The notes under the pieces: generated by a model
The model's input: the letters and a program-made list of their open reading frames with translations, nothing else
Database searches by the model: none
What the model was told of the DNA's origin: nothing
Program-made: the position numbers and the translations under genes
NCBI RefSeq assembly: GCF_006575665.1
Contig: NZ_CP041253.1
Location: 4,129,001-4,193,000 of the forward strand
Length of the DNA stretch: 64,000 nucleotides
Source of the DNA: Echinicola soli
GTDB taxonomy: Bacteria > Bacteroidota > Bacteroidia > Cytophagales > Cyclobacteriaceae
Reading direction: 5' to 3'
In this document: one piece after another, positions 37,279 to 47,927 of the stretch
Layout: the number at the start of each line of letters is the position of its first letter
Position numbering within the stretch: the first letter of the stretch is position 1

Positions 37279-37476
37279 TTATATTTTATTTTCTCCCTCT
37301 TTTGGAAAACCTAAGCAGCAATAACGGTTGATTTGATCAATCGATTCCATTTCCACAATACCATTGTCAAGGATGATTTTACTGGCTACTTTAGACCGCC
37401 CGTGTTTTTCACCAAGCCTAATGTCTTAATAAGGAATAGATGCTTTTGAGGTAGAAAGAATCTTAATTGGCAAAAT
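37279..37476 (-). pseudogene. Decayed gene remnant, unassigned
   Basis: On the minus strand a frame ending at 37279 encodes about 48 natural-looking residues (including LGEKHGRSKVASKIILDNGI) with no start codon. It is interrupted by a TAA at 37426-37428 and continues upstream in the same frame (PIKILSTSKASIPY). This looks like the end of a degraded gene, which I cannot name. The rest of the gap up to 37856 shows only a short imperfect direct repeat (AGCTTTATCTTTCAGTA near 37639 and AGCTTTATATTTCAGTA near 37723). Confidence 0.35.
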
Positions 37477-37856
37477 GGATAGAAATACATCCCTTAAGAA
37501 ACAATGCTTCAATGCCGCGATGGCATTTTGACATCGCTGAGGTGATCGTATTTAAGCCCTTATCTGTCGCTCACCAAAGACTCCCCTCTTCAGCATATTT
37601 TTCTTTAGAATGTGATTATCAAACAACACAAAACAATAAGCTTTATCTTTCAGTATTGGCCAGCTACTGGTGATTAATTGATGCTTACCTTCTATCAATC
37701 CCATATAAATGGGACTGTACCTAAAGCTTTATATTTCAGTACGTTTCGCCCAGTCTACTCCTTAAGCAAGTGAAACTGGCGATTATTTTGACTTCCGCTT
37801 GTTGTAATATAGTGAAATTTAGTATATCACCATGCTTCATTAAAAAAAATCTTGGA

Positions 37857-37887
37857 CACAAAAAAGCCCCTCGATCGAGGGGCTTTC
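37857..37887 (-). terminator. Terminator of the thrS-infC-rpmI-rplT unit
   Basis: AAAGCCCCTCGATCGAGGGGCTTT is a perfect palindrome (37863-37886), described here by its 12-base arms. It is followed on the minus strand by six T. Confidence 0.93.
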
Positions 37888-37909
37888 AGGTAACGTAAGT
37901 TAGTGCACC

Positions 37910-38254
37910 TTACTTTACTTTTTCAACTACAGCTTTAAATGCCTCAGGATGATTCATCGCTAGGTCGGCCAATACTTTTCTGTTTAGCTCAACTTCCGCT
38001 TTTTTCAACATCCCCATTAATTGTGAATAAGAAATGCCATGTTCTCTGGCACCGGCATTGATACGCTGGATCCAAAGCTTTCTGAATTCTCTCTTCTTAG
38101 CTTTTCTATCCCTATACGCGTACTGTAAACCTTTTTCGTATTTGTTTTTTGCTACTGTCCATACGTTGCTACCTCTTCCGAAATAACCCCTAGTAGCCTT
38201 TAATACTTTTTTTCTTCTTGCTCTTGACGCTACTGCGTTTACTGATCTTGGCAT
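37910..38254 (-). CDS. rplT: 50S ribosomal protein L20
   Basis: A 114-residue basic protein starting at [11 protein letters not shown] (ATG at 38254). The frame is open for 17 more codons upstream, but the family starts here. Typical segments are [18 protein letters not shown] and [20 protein letters not shown]. It is needed early in 50S assembly. In other bacteria L20 also represses its own operon by binding mRNA; no such site was identified here. Confidence 0.98.
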   Translation of the reverse strand: MPRSVNAVASRARRKKVLKATRGYFGRGSNVWTVAKNKYEKGLQYAYRDRKAKKREFRKLWIQRINAGAREHGISYSQLMGMLKKAEVELNRKVLADLAMNHPEAFKAVVEKVK

Positions 38255-38362
38255 AATTTGATGATTTTTTGACTCTTGGTGGCATGAGAACAAGTTCCTC
38301 CGCACTTTTTACAGACCAAGCATCTGGTGAATAAATAAACCTTAAACTTAAATTGTCGAAAA

Positions 38363-38557
38363 TTAGATCCTCAACATGTCCTTTACTCTGTTCACATCTG
38401 ACTCATGAACTTCACCCATTTTAGTAAGATTTCTCTTTCTTTTGGTGGCTTTCTTTGTCAGGATGTGGCTTTTGTAAGCATGCTTCCTTCTAATTTTCCC
38501 TGATCCACTTAGTTTGAATCGTTTTTTTGCACTTGATTTAGTTTTTACTTTAGGCAT
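38363..38557 (-). CDS. rpmI: 50S ribosomal protein L35
   Basis: A 64-residue, highly basic protein with the L35 pattern [20 protein letters not shown] and [14 protein letters not shown]. It sits between infC (24 bases upstream) and rplT, in the conserved order. Confidence 0.98.
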   Translation of the reverse strand: MPKVKTKSSAKKRFKLSGSGKIRRKHAYKSHILTKKATKRKRNLTKMGEVHESDVNRVKDMLRI

Positions 38558-38581
38558 AACACTGTATTATATTTGTTGAAA

Positions 38582-39133
38582 TTATTTCTTACTTGCTTTA
38601 GGAGCAACAAACATATTCATCCGCTTACCTTCCATTTTGGGAAGCTGTTCTACCTGCCCATATTCCTCGAGTGACTGTGCAAACTTCAACAACAGCATCT
38701 CTCCTCTTTCCTTAAAGACAATCGAACGCCCTACAAAGTGTACGTAAGCCTTCACTTTTGCCCCATCTTTCAGGAAGTTGATGGCATGCTTCAATTTAAA
38801 GTCAAAATCATGGTCGTCCGTGTTAGGGCCAAACCTGATTTCTTTCAGCACAGTCTTAGCAGCATTGGCTTTGATTTCCTTCTGCTTTTTCTTCTGCTCA
38901 TATTTGAACTTTGCATAATCTATCACCTTACATACAGGTGGATCAGCGTTTGGAGAAATTTCGACGAGATCCAGATCCTGCTGCCGGGCAATTTTGATAG
39001 CTTCTTCTGTAGACATGACCACATTGCCACCTTCTACAAAATCCCCTACTACCCTTACTTCTCTGGCGCGGATCTTTTGGTTTACTTTATATGGTTCCTC
39101 TCGTCTCGGTTTAAACGGTTTTCTTCCTCTCAA
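38582..39133 (-). CDS. infC: Translation initiation factor IF-3 with a non-AUG start
   Basis: An IF-3 of about 183 residues. The N-domain includes [23 protein letters not shown] and the C-domain the [18 protein letters not shown] and [13 protein letters not shown] segments. IF-3 binds the 30S subunit and rejects wrong start codons. There is no in-frame ATG before the conserved region. The start must be the TTG at 39133 or the ATT just before it (39136), and an in-frame stop lies about 15 codons upstream. Rare start codons on infC allow self-repression in E. coli. It is part of thrS-infC-rpmI-rplT, 89 bases after thrS. Confidence 0.95.
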   Translation of the reverse strand: MRGRKPFKPRREEPYKVNQKIRAREVRVVGDFVEGGNVVMSTEEAIKIARQQDLDLVEISPNADPPVCKVIDYAKFKYEQKKKQKEIKANAAKTVLKEIRFGPNTDDHDFDFKLKHAINFLKDGAKVKAYVHFVGRSIVFKERGEMLLLKFAQSLEEYGQVEQLPKMEGKRMNMFVAPKASKK

Positions 39134-39222
39134 AATAGTTATGGTTGATTGAATGAATTTGACTGCAAATATCGGATATTTTTTTAATTATTAAAATACC
39201 GATTCTTTTTTAGCTTTTATTT

Positions 39223-41172
39223 TTATTTACTCAGTGATTCCAAAATAATATTTTTGAAGTACTTCACGAAATCTTCTGGTGTAAAACTTCCCAAATCTCC
39301 TTCTCCATGCTTACGTACGGATACTTTGCCTTCTTCTTGCTCTTTTTCACCGACTATGAGCATGAAAGGCACTTTTTTCACCTCTGAGTCCCTTATTTTT
39401 CTGCCGATTTTTTCGTCTCGATTGTCTATAGATCCTGTTATGTCGTTCTCATCCAACAGCTCACGAACGGTATCGGCATAGTCAATAAATTTCTCGGAAA
39501 TTGGCAAAATATTTATTTGCTCTGGTGATAGCCAAAGCGGGAAGTTACCGGCACAGTGCTCGATCAGCACGGCCACAAAACGTTCCAGTGAACCAAACGG
39601 CGCCCTGTGAATCATCACTGGACGGTGTTTCTGGTTGTCCGATCCCACATATTCCAGCTGGAAGCGGTCGGGCAGTTGATAATCCACCTGGATAGTCCCT
39701 AGCTGCCAGCTTCTGCCAAGGGCATCTTTTACCAGAAAGTCAAGCTTCGGCCCGTAGAAAGCAGCCTCACCAAGCTCGGTGATTGTCTGAAGTCCCTTTT
39801 CCTGAGCAGCTTCAACAATCGCTGCCTCGGCTTTGTTCCAAGCGTCGTCACCTCCGATATATTTTTCCTTATTTTCTGGGTCTCTCAGGGAAATCTGTGC
39901 CGTATAATCATCAAAACCCAATGCCTTGAACACATAAAGCACCAAGTCGATTACCTTGATAAACTCTTCTTTCACCTGATCGGGACGGCAGAAAATATGC
40001 GCATCATCCTGCGTAAATCCCCTTACCCTGGTCAACCCATGTAGCTCGCCGCTTTGCTCATAGCGGTAGACTGTTCCAAATTCAGCATAACGAATCGGAA
40101 GGTCCTTGTATGACCTGGGCTTGTGCTTATATATCTCACAGTGGTGAGGACAGTTCATGGGCTTCAGCAAAAACTCCTCTCCATCGTGCGGAGTGGTGAT
40201 CGGCTGAAACGAATCTTTTCCATATTTCTCATAATGGCCAGAGGTCTCGTAAAGTGCCTTATGGCCAATATGTGGAGTTACCACTTGTTGGTAACCTGAT
40301 TTATCTTGTGCTTTCTTCAAAAAGCCTACCAATCTCTCTCTTAACAAAGTTCCTTTTGGCAACCACAGCGGCAATCCCATCCCCACTTTTTCGGAAAAGG
40401 TGAACAGTTCCAGCTCACGACCCAGTTTCCTGTGGTCGCGCTTTTTGGCTTCCTCTACCATTGCCAAGTATTCCTTCAGCTCCTTGGCCTTAGGAAATGA
40501 CACCCCATAAATACGGGTAAGCATCTTATTGTTTTCATCACCGCGCCAGTAAGCACCAGCAATGTTCATCAGTTTTACGGCTTTGATAAATCCTGTATTC
40601 GGAACGTGCGGTCCACGGCATAGATCCACAAAATTTCCCTGCTCATAAAAGGTGATCTTGCCGTCTTCCAGGCCATCGATCAGATCAAGCTTATACTCAT
40701 CTCCTTTCTCCTTAAAATACGCAACGGCATCATGCTTTGAAATTTCTTTTCTGATGTACTCATTTTTCTGCTTGGCAAGTTCAGCCATCTTTTTCTCAAT
40801 GGCCTCCAGCTCGCTGCCATCGATCTGCTTGTCGCCAAAATCCACATCATAATAGAATCCTGTCTCTATAGATGGACCAATACCGAATTTGACCCCTGGA
40901 TAAAGTGCTTCAAGCGCCTCTGCCAATAGGTGGGCAGATGAATGCCAAAAAGTGGACTTTCCATCCTTGTCGTTCCAGGTTAATAATTGAACCTCAGCAT
41001 CTTGGAAAATAGGGCGCGTAGCATCCCAAACTTCTCCATTTACTTTGGCGGCCAGGACATTCCGTGCTAATCCCTCACTGATACTAAGCGCGATTTGTAA
41101 GCCGGTAGTGCCATTTTCGTACTGCCTTACTGACCCATCAGGCAGTGTAATACTAATTAAATTGTCAGCCAT
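39223..41172 (-). CDS. thrS: Threonyl-tRNA synthetase
   Basis: A 649-residue class II synthetase. It has a TGS domain (1-65), the editing domain with [11 protein letters not shown] (zinc-site HxxxH type) and the catalytic core with [29 protein letters not shown] and [15 protein letters not shown]. The anticodon-binding domain is at the end. Length and order are normal. It is first in the thrS-infC-rpmI-rplT unit. Confidence 0.98.
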   Translation of the reverse strand: MADNLISITLPDGSVRQYENGTTGLQIALSISEGLARNVLAAKVNGEVWDATRPIFQDAEVQLLTWNDKDGKSTFWHSSAHLLAEALEALYPGVKFGIGPSIETGFYYDVDFGDKQIDGSELEAIEKKMAELAKQKNEYIRKEISKHDAVAYFKEKGDEYKLDLIDGLEDGKITFYEQGNFVDLCRGPHVPNTGFIKAVKLMNIAGAYWRGDENNKMLTRIYGVSFPKAKELKEYLAMVEEAKKRDHRKLGRELELFTFSEKVGMGLPLWLPKGTLLRERLVGFLKKAQDKSGYQQVVTPHIGHKALYETSGHYEKYGKDSFQPITTPHDGEEFLLKPMNCPHHCEIYKHKPRSYKDLPIRYAEFGTVYRYEQSGELHGLTRVRGFTQDDAHIFCRPDQVKEEFIKVIDLVLYVFKALGFDDYTAQISLRDPENKEKYIGGDDAWNKAEAAIVEAAQEKGLQTITELGEAAFYGPKLDFLVKDALGRSWQLGTIQVDYQLPDRFQLEYVGSDNQKHRPVMIHRAPFGSLERFVAVLIEHCAGNFPLWLSPEQINILPISEKFIDYADTVRELLDENDITGSIDNRDEKIGRKIRDSEVKKVPFMLIVGEKEQEEGKVSVRKHGEGDLGSFTPEDFVKYFKNIILESLSK

Positions 41173-41231
41173 TTAAAATTGTTATGCTAATATGAAACAA
41201 AACACCTTTACAAACAGGTGCATCAAGAATG

Positions 41232-41263
41232 CAAATATGCAAATTCAGATACGGAATTGAAAA
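41232..41263 (-). promoter_or_regulatory. Possible promoter of thrS
   Basis: On the minus strand TTTT (41260-41263), a 20-base spacer and CATATTTG (41232-41239) give one mismatch per box to the Bacteroidota consensus. A small hairpin (CACCT...AGGTG) lies in the leader. I see no T-box. Confidence 0.45.
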
Positions 41264-41517
41264 AAATTGTCCTCACAATATTATAGCGCATTAAATAAAT
41301 GTGTCGGCGACATAGTTAGATAAGGATACTTTACCAAGTTTCCAGCATTTAAGTTAGATCAAGCATAAAAATCAGGAGGGAACAAATTCAACTGACGATG
41401 ACCCCGCCGGTCAGGGGCCATGGAAAAAAATCGTTGCTTATGTAGAGGAAATTAAGATTCTTACATCCTAGCATTCCGAGCTTTCGCAGACTGTCCAAAA
41501 AACTGTCAGAAAATAGA

Positions 41518-41556
41518 TTGGCCGCCTTTGCCTTTTCGAAGGGCATAAGCGGCCAA
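41518..41556 (-). terminator. Hairpin after the SusD gene
   Basis: TTGGCCGC (41518-41525) pairs with GCGGCCAA (41549-41556), with a further partial inner stem (GCCTTT/AAGGGC). The T content after it is modest. The rest of the gap 41173-41596 holds no gene. Confidence 0.55.
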
Positions 41557-41596
41557 CCTGTAAATATAAATAATGATAAAAAAACTGCTCCTTACC

Positions 41597-43237
41597 TTAC
41601 CAGGGCTGGCCAGTACCTTGTAGCAACCAGAATTTGGACCAAGGACTATTGGCTTCATCTGCTTGGGAATACGGAGTCGTTTCAAGCCTATCAAGCGCCC
41701 CTGAGGCATTGTCGGCATTGATGCTTAACTCTTCCTGCATATAATAAAACCGCAATGGAAGCACTGACCTTACCGCAAACTGACCAGCCGTCAAATCTGG
41801 TAATCCAGTCCTTCTGTAATCAAACCAGGCTTCTGTAGCGGCCGTCCAGCTGGCTATCCATTTTTGTTCCATAATTTGGGAAAGTGAACCGTCAAAAGCT
41901 GCAGCTCCGGCGATATACTCATCATAGCTTCCTTCCAGTCCCCATGCTGCCAGTGACTGGCTTACACCTGCTTGATAATACCCCGATGCATCTCCACTTA
42001 TCCAGCCTTTCACTGCTGCTTCAGCCAAGTCAAACTGAACTTCAGCTGCGGTCAGAAGCCTGCATTTCAGAAAATTCCCTGAGGGCTCGGTGTACATTTC
42101 ACTGAGGAATGAAACGTGTGGATTGTAGGATTGCTGTCCTGGTGTCGGATTGAGGTTGTATTCACTGGGAAGGTTGGAAATGGACGGGGGAATACCTACA
42201 TACGCTGGATCGGTGTCCACTGGCTTTCCTTCAGCAACATCGCTGGCTATATAGCGTACGCCATCGCTTACTTCGTCATATCCCGCCGGTAAATCCGGAT
42301 CAATCACGATTGGCACATCGATTTTAGAGGCCCATACCACCAGTCGGGCATCATCCAGTTCCTGAAGCCTGTCCACCAAGGTAGCACACATCTTTATCCG
42401 ACGGTAATTGCTGCCATTACTTCCATCAAAAACCGTATTGGATGGCCAGGAAGTCCCTGAGGATACGCCTGGAAATGGCAAAGCTGCTTCATCCACTTCG
42501 ACCATTATCAGTGGAAACTGTCCTGGATCATTTACGATGGCCTGAATTCCGGAAGTCGCAAAATCCGGCATTTTATCTGAAACCCGGATATAGTACCGTA
42601 ACATCAAGGAATTGGCAAATTGCCGCCATTTCATCACATCCCCTTGGAACAGTACATCCTGAGGTACGGCAGTATCATTGGGAAGCCCTTGCAAGGTGGT
42701 ATTTGCTTCTTGCAGCATGACAATGACGCCCTGATATATTTCTTGCTGGGTGTTAAAATTGGGCAAAAGGTATTGGTCTCCCCCCAAATCCCCCTTCAGC
42801 GCATCGGTAAAAGGGGCATCTCCCCACAAATCTGCAATTCGCCCAAAATTATAGGCATTCATTACTTTGGCTACGGCTACATAAAAAGGTAGCTCCAAGT
42901 CCTGAGCACGCTTTTCCATTAGCCGGGAATTTTCCAGAATGTTATAATATCCCGACCAGCTCTGGTTGGACCAATCGTAGTTGTTGTGGTCTTCAAACCA
43001 AGCATCTTTTTGGGTGTGCTGCATGACCCCTGCGATATTCCCAAAACCCAAATCCAGCTCACGTGTGGCCGTTTCAGTAATTACTGTAGTGATCAGAAGA
43101 TTGGGGTGTACCGTTTCGGGATCAATTCCATTCGGATTGACATTGAGTTCGGTAAGATCTTGGCAGGATGACCATAGGAGCACGAAGGTTATTCCCAAGC
43201 ACAAGGATCGACAAAATCTATTTTTATTGTTTTTCAT
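41597..43237 (-). CDS. SusD/RagB-like glycan-binding outer-membrane lipoprotein
   Basis: A 546-residue lipoprotein; the ATG at 43237 gives a proper signal ending LWSSC with lipid Cys25. The mature start DLTELNVNPNG and the helical TPR-like body (VAKVMNAYNFGRIADLWGDAPFTDAL) fit the SusD-like type 2 (SusD/RagB nutrient-binding) family. It caps the SusC channel on the cell surface and binds the incoming glycan or peptide. The gap to susC is 33 bases and they form one unit with it. Confidence 0.93.
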   Translation of the reverse strand: MKNNKNRFCRSLCLGITFVLLWSSCQDLTELNVNPNGIDPETVHPNLLITTVITETATRELDLGFGNIAGVMQHTQKDAWFEDHNNYDWSNQSWSGYYNILENSRLMEKRAQDLELPFYVAVAKVMNAYNFGRIADLWGDAPFTDALKGDLGGDQYLLPNFNTQQEIYQGVIVMLQEANTTLQGLPNDTAVPQDVLFQGDVMKWRQFANSLMLRYYIRVSDKMPDFATSGIQAIVNDPGQFPLIMVEVDEAALPFPGVSSGTSWPSNTVFDGSNGSNYRRIKMCATLVDRLQELDDARLVVWASKIDVPIVIDPDLPAGYDEVSDGVRYIASDVAEGKPVDTDPAYVGIPPSISNLPSEYNLNPTPGQQSYNPHVSFLSEMYTEPSGNFLKCRLLTAAEVQFDLAEAAVKGWISGDASGYYQAGVSQSLAAWGLEGSYDEYIAGAAAFDGSLSQIMEQKWIASWTAATEAWFDYRRTGLPDLTAGQFAVRSVLPLRFYYMQEELSINADNASGALDRLETTPYSQADEANSPWSKFWLLQGTGQPW

Positions 43238-43270
43238 GATATCATCTCTTTTCTTTTTGCTATACATTCA

Positions 43271-46200
43271 TCAAAATTTAGCATTTAGCCTAAAGCCAAT
43301 AGGAATCACCCAAGGGTTGACATTGTACCGTTCGATACCCTGTTTGAAGGTGCCGTCACTTTCAGGCTGGAAGGCATTTTCCGGATCGATACCGATTTTG
43401 GCTTTGGTCCAAAGGATAAGGTTGCTGGTGTACAGCCCTATATTGATGGATTGCATATTGAGCTTTTTGGCGGTTTCGGCAGGCACACTGTAGTTAAGGG
43501 TGGCATCCCTGAGCTTGATGTAAGAAGCATCAAACATCGCAGGCTTAAAGAAATCCCAGGGGTAGTTATCCGCGTAAGGAATGATTTTGGTACCTTCCTC
43601 CCCTAAATTTTCCTGGTATCCTGTAATCTCTCCTGCATCATTGTAAACAGGGATTACACCTGGATTAAACACCCCATCATTGAGCGTAACTGCATATTCA
43701 AAAGGGAAACCTCCACTTTCTGCCGTCGGACCACCGACAATATTGATTCCATCGGTAATATAGGTACCTTGGTTGGCCACCAGCCAGTCCCTGAGCTCCT
43801 TGCCGCTCATGCCGTTAGGGCTGATGATTTCATCCAAGAAGCGCTGGGTTTTCAGGTCGGATTCAGAGTAGCGGAACGTCTGCGAAACGAAGTCCCCTCC
43901 TTTTCGCCAATCAAACGTCAAGTTGAGGCTCCAGTTTTTGTAGCTAAGGCTGGCCTGCATTCCAGCGATAAAATCCGGATTAAAGTTGCCGATTTTGTTT
44001 TTGGCATTGGCTTGGTTGATGGCTTGCCAACTGCCGTCCTCATCCAAGATGGGATAGCCATAATAAGGCGATTCGGGATCTTCGACCGTAACCAGTTTCC
44101 GGTCATAAATACTACCTATTTCATCCCCCACATAAGACCAAGCACCTCCCCGAGAATCGTTCCAAAGGTAAAATACCTCCACCTCGTCTGTCAGCTCCTC
44201 TATTGTACTTCTGTATTTAGAAACATTGAAATTTAGGTCCAGTACAAAGTCATTGTCGATAGGCGTAAGTCCCAAGACCACTTCCCAGCCTTTACTATTG
44301 ACCAGACCGGCGTTTACAAATTTGCTGGTAAAGCCAGAGGATGGTGGAAGGGTTACTGGTAAAATCTGGTTTTTGTTATCGGTATTAAAATAGGTAACGT
44401 CAAACCTCAACCTGTTCCTGAAAGCAGCCGCTTCCAGCCCAAATTCGTAAGAAGTAGCAATTTCTGGTTTCAGGTCAGGTGTTTTAAGCCCATCAGGAAC
44501 TGAAAGCCGGGTCTGGCCGTCCCATTCTTCTGTGTTCGAAAGTGTAGGGAGCAAATTATAAGGGCCTGTATCGTTACCTACCTGCGCCCAGCCTGCCCGT
44601 AGCTTGATCATGTCTACCTGATCGCCCATGGGCAGCATATCACTGATGATCGCACTCAGTGAGGCCGATGGGTAAAAATATGAGCGATTGGCCGCAGGCA
44701 ATGTACTGGACCAGTCATTTCTTGCAGTAAGATCCAAGTAAAGCAGGTCCTTATAACCTAAGTTTGCCAAGCCATATACACTGTAAACAGCTTTTTCAGA
44801 AATACTACTGCTGTATACCAAATTATCTGAAAGGGTATTGCTCAAGGTGTACACACCTGGCACGATCAATCCAGAGCCCTCGGCTTTTGTAGCATTTTGG
44901 GCGGTATTACCACGGTTATAGCGAAGGTTTCCCCCGGCCGAATAGGTCATGCTAAAATCAGTAAGGTCCTTTTGGTAAGTCGCCAGCACCTCGATATTGC
45001 GTTCATAGCGATCCAAGTTCACGATACCGTAACCACCATTGGGATCCTCTGTATAGCTCATCGGAATCTTAGACTCGCGCCTCTCCGAATACATGTCCAG
45101 CATGTATTTTCCTTGCAATGAAAATTCATCAGTGATTTGATAATTCAATCCGATATTGCCAAAGACCCTATTCCTGTCAAAACTGTTGTTCACCTCATAG
45201 GCCAAAAAATAGGGGTTATTATACTCTCCTAGAGCCTGGGAGCGCTGCTGAATCCCTTCTTGACCGGGCATCCAATAATCTTTCAGCTCATTGATATCAA
45301 TGTGCGGGGAAAGCTTATAGGCCCATTCAAGTGGGTTGGTCCCCCTGTTTCCAGCTGGCCTGTTATCAGACCCTGTTTTGCTGATATTGATGCTGCTGCT
45401 CAGCCGAAGTTTGTCATTTATGGCCAAATCGGAATTAAGAGACAGGTTGTTTCTGTTAAAATCTGAATTGGGAATGATCCCCCAGTTGTTGAGATTGGTG
45501 TAGCCAATCCTGTAATTCATTTTTTCAGTGTTATTGGATACCGAAACCCCGTTGGTGGTAGTCACGCCGTTTCGTACAAAATTGGCCACATTATCAGGGT
45601 TTGACACCAAGGGCAAGGGAACCAAATTCCCATTTTCATCCCGTGGACTGTTCCACTGAATGGCTTCGTATCCTCTGTCAAGTTCCGGGCCAGCTCCAGC
45701 CGAGGAGCCTTCCTCAATGGTCAAGACACCTCCCGGATAAGGATTATTGTCAGGCGTATAAGGCCGTACACCGGTAGCAAAGCGACTGTGCATTGGCAGG
45801 TATTTAAAGGGTACCTCCACCAAGGTATTGGAGGAAACACTGACCGTTACTTTATCCACATTTTTTCCTGATTTGGTGGTAATCAGGACGACACCATTGC
45901 CTGCACGGGAGCCGTAAAGAGCTGCAGCACTTGGTCCTTTCAGCACAGACACACTTTCAATATCCTCAGGATTGATATCGGACATGGCATTGCCATAATC
46001 CACCTTATTATCATTTCCAATTTGACTGACATTATTGAGGGAATTGATCACTGGGACGCCATCTACCACAAACAAGGGCTGATTATCTCCGCTCAGTGAA
46101 GTAATTCCCCGGATGATCATACTCACCGATGAGCCAGTACCACCAGTGGAATTGATGCTGACACCCGGCACCCTACCGGCCAGGGATTTTAACATATTGT

Positions 46201-46894
46201 CCTGTCCTCCTCGCTCAAATTCCTTTCCTGACACTTCTGAAACCGCATACCCAAGGGAGCGCTCTTCCCTTCGGATGCCCAGTGCCGTCACCACTGCACC
46301 TTCCAGGTTTTGATAAGCACCTTGCAAGGTTATCCGTAAATTGGTTTGGTTACCTACCTGAATTTCCTTGGAGTGAAAGCCCACGTAACTGATCACTAGT
46401 ATGGATTGGTCATCAGGTACCTCTAAACTAAATTTACCGTCCAGATCGGTAATGGTACCACTGGTGGCTCCCTTTATTTTTACCGTAGCACCAGCCAATG
46501 GATTGCCTTCTTCATCGAAGACCACCCCATCTATCTGTACCCGCTCCGCTTTCACTGTTTTATGACGAATTAGAATCGTTTGGCCAGCTTTACGGAATTC
46601 CAGTTTACTCTTTGCATTGAGCATGCTCAGCAGCTCATTCAGTTGGGCATTTCGGCTGAGCATCACTTCCTTGTCCAGCGCGGTGGCAATTTCTTCGTCA
46701 TATAAAAACTTATAATCTGTTTGTTCTTCTACACTAAAAATAAATTGCTTCACCGTGACGTTAGATTGGGGAAGACTGATTTCTTGGTCTTCTGCGGAAT
46801 TAGCCTCTGCGCCTAGCAAAATTGCCATGGCAAAGAGAAACATCCGTCGGAGCCAATACCCCCATAGATTTCCTTTTGTAATTTTAATTTTCAT
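43271..46894 (-). CDS. SusC/RagA-type TonB-dependent outer-membrane transporter with STN domain
   Basis: A 1207-residue transporter. After the signal peptide (ending about GAEANS) come an STN domain (about 38-107, a site for contact with the FecR regulator), a carboxypeptidase-regulatory-like domain (about 119-200) and a plug (LEGAVVTALG through AALYGSRAGNGVVLITTKSG). The barrel ends in GFRLNAKF. The STN domain marks it as a signal-transducing receptor, in line with the adjacent fecR. It imports oligosaccharides or similar ligands using TonB energy. Confidence 0.95.
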   Translation of the reverse strand: MKIKITKGNLWGYWLRRMFLFAMAILLGAEANSAEDQEISLPQSNVTVKQFIFSVEEQTDYKFLYDEEIATALDKEVMLSRNAQLNELLSMLNAKSKLEFRKAGQTILIRHKTVKAERVQIDGVVFDEEGNPLAGATVKIKGATSGTITDLDGKFSLEVPDDQSILVISYVGFHSKEIQVGNQTNLRITLQGAYQNLEGAVVTALGIRREERSLGYAVSEVSGKEFERGGQDNMLKSLAGRVPGVSINSTGGTGSSVSMIIRGITSLSGDNQPLFVVDGVPVINSLNNVSQIGNDNKVDYGNAMSDINPEDIESVSVLKGPSAAALYGSRAGNGVVLITTKSGKNVDKVTVSVSSNTLVEVPFKYLPMHSRFATGVRPYTPDNNPYPGGVLTIEEGSSAGAGPELDRGYEAIQWNSPRDENGNLVPLPLVSNPDNVANFVRNGVTTTNGVSVSNNTEKMNYRIGYTNLNNWGIIPNSDFNRNNLSLNSDLAINDKLRLSSSINISKTGSDNRPAGNRGTNPLEWAYKLSPHIDINELKDYWMPGQEGIQQRSQALGEYNNPYFLAYEVNNSFDRNRVFGNIGLNYQITDEFSLQGKYMLDMYSERRESKIPMSYTEDPNGGYGIVNLDRYERNIEVLATYQKDLTDFSMTYSAGGNLRYNRGNTAQNATKAEGSGLIVPGVYTLSNTLSDNLVYSSSISEKAVYSVYGLANLGYKDLLYLDLTARNDWSSTLPAANRSYFYPSASLSAIISDMLPMGDQVDMIKLRAGWAQVGNDTGPYNLLPTLSNTEEWDGQTRLSVPDGLKTPDLKPEIATSYEFGLEAAAFRNRLRFDVTYFNTDNKNQILPVTLPPSSGFTSKFVNAGLVNSKGWEVVLGLTPIDNDFVLDLNFNVSKYRSTIEELTDEVEVFYLWNDSRGGAWSYVGDEIGSIYDRKLVTVEDPESPYYGYPILDEDGSWQAINQANAKNKIGNFNPDFIAGMQASLSYKNWSLNLTFDWRKGGDFVSQTFRYSESDLKTQRFLDEIISPNGMSGKELRDWLVANQGTYITDGINIVGGPTAESGGFPFEYAVTLNDGVFNPGVIPVYNDAGEITGYQENLGEEGTKIIPYADNYPWDFFKPAMFDASYIKLRDATLNYSVPAETAKKLNMQSINIGLYTSNLILWTKAKIGIDPENAFQPESDGTFKQGIERYNVNPWVIPIGFRLNAKF

Positions 46895-46985
46895 ACTTTG
46901 CTAAAATTTTGAGTGGTTAATGTTCTACTTGAATTGACAGCATGGGGCCGTTCGCCAAAACAGGGCTCCATGCTTGTTTTTTGGC

Positions 46986-47927
46986 TTAATGGTTTGGATG
47001 ATGCTCCATAGGCAGAGGGTTGATCTTTATGAGTTGGGGATTCTTTGTGTGCTCTTTATTTGCCAGAAAAGCTATTGCACGGATCATTTCGTGCACATCT
47101 TTATCGGCAAAACGACCGTTTAGCGTTAGTTGGAAAAGTGATGGATCCACCACTTCCAGGTCCACGCCATACCACCGTTCCATTTTCCGTACGACTTGAT
47201 CAAATGGCGTTCTCTCAAAAGCCAGAATTCGTTCTTTCCAAAGGATTTCTTGGGCGCTTTCCATTTGATAATTTCCGTTTTTCTTATCGAAAACAATTGA
47301 TTGACCCGCGGTCAGGATTTGCTCAAGCTTAGGATGGATGTTATCATGGACCGCTACTTTTCCTTCCGTCACAGTGACCTTGACTATATGCTCCTCTGGA
47401 TAGGCTTCTACATTAAAAGCTGTGCCCAATACCTGAATATCCATTTGGCCACTATGAATGATAAAGGGTCTCGATTCATCTCTAGCAATGTCAAAAAAGG
47501 CTTCTCCACTGAAAGTTACCTCCCGATGGTTTTGGGATCCAAAAGATTCAAATGCCAACGTACTTCCCGCATTCAGGTAAACATGACTGCTGTCTTCCAG
47601 CAAAAAGTCCGATTGCTCACCATAGGCTGTTTCATAGGTAATGTACTGGGGTGTATTTTGGTTTGTGAAAAATAAAAGCACAGTCCCCACACCCAGCACC
47701 AGCAAGACGGATGCTGCAATGGCCCAGGATGGTATTAGCCGCTTGGCAGGCTTCTGCTCAGGATGGTGCTGCTCCATCACCTGCTCAAAGTGACGCTGAA
47801 GTACTTCCTCCACCTCTTGACTACCACTGGTAAACTCCTCCAACATCAGTTCAAATTCCTCCCTGCTGATTTCACCTTTCAGGTACCGCTCTGTTAGCCC
47901 GCTAATATTTCTTTTCGAATTTGGCAT
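46986..47927 (-). CDS. FecR-family anti-sigma regulator
   Basis: A 313-residue protein. The cytoplasmic N-terminus (about 1-70) is followed by one transmembrane helix (about 68-87) and the periplasmic FecR domain (YGEQSDFLLEDSSHVYLNAGSTLAFE, VLGTAFNVEAY, VTEGKVAV). The C-terminal DUF4974-like part has ERTPFDQVVRKMERWYGVDLEV. It should relay the state of the SusC transporter to an ECF sigma factor. No sigma gene lies next to it, which is unusual for this cassette; the nearest is at 59108-59635. Confidence 0.93.
   Translation of the reverse strand: MPNSKRNISGLTERYLKGEISREEFELMLEEFTSGSQEVEEVLQRHFEQVMEQHHPEQKPAKRLIPSWAIAASVLLVLGVGTVLLFFTNQNTPQYITYETAYGEQSDFLLEDSSHVYLNAGSTLAFESFGSQNHREVTFSGEAFFDIARDESRPFIIHSGQMDIQVLGTAFNVEAYPEEHIVKVTVTEGKVAVHDNIHPKLEQILTAGQSIVFDKKNGNYQMESAQEILWKERILAFERTPFDQVVRKMERWYGVDLEVVDPSLFQLTLNGRFADKDVHEMIRAIAFLANKEHTKNPQLIKINPLPMEHHPNH

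Noticed and set aside
37467..37673. 68-codon plus-strand frame after tRNA-Met
   Set aside because: Composition is not protein-like, no partner gene or clear promoter, and it overlaps an opposite-strand remnant.
41173..41260. T-box or threonine-type riboswitch before thrS
   Set aside because: Only a small hairpin is present; no specifier-loop or antiterminator pattern is visible.
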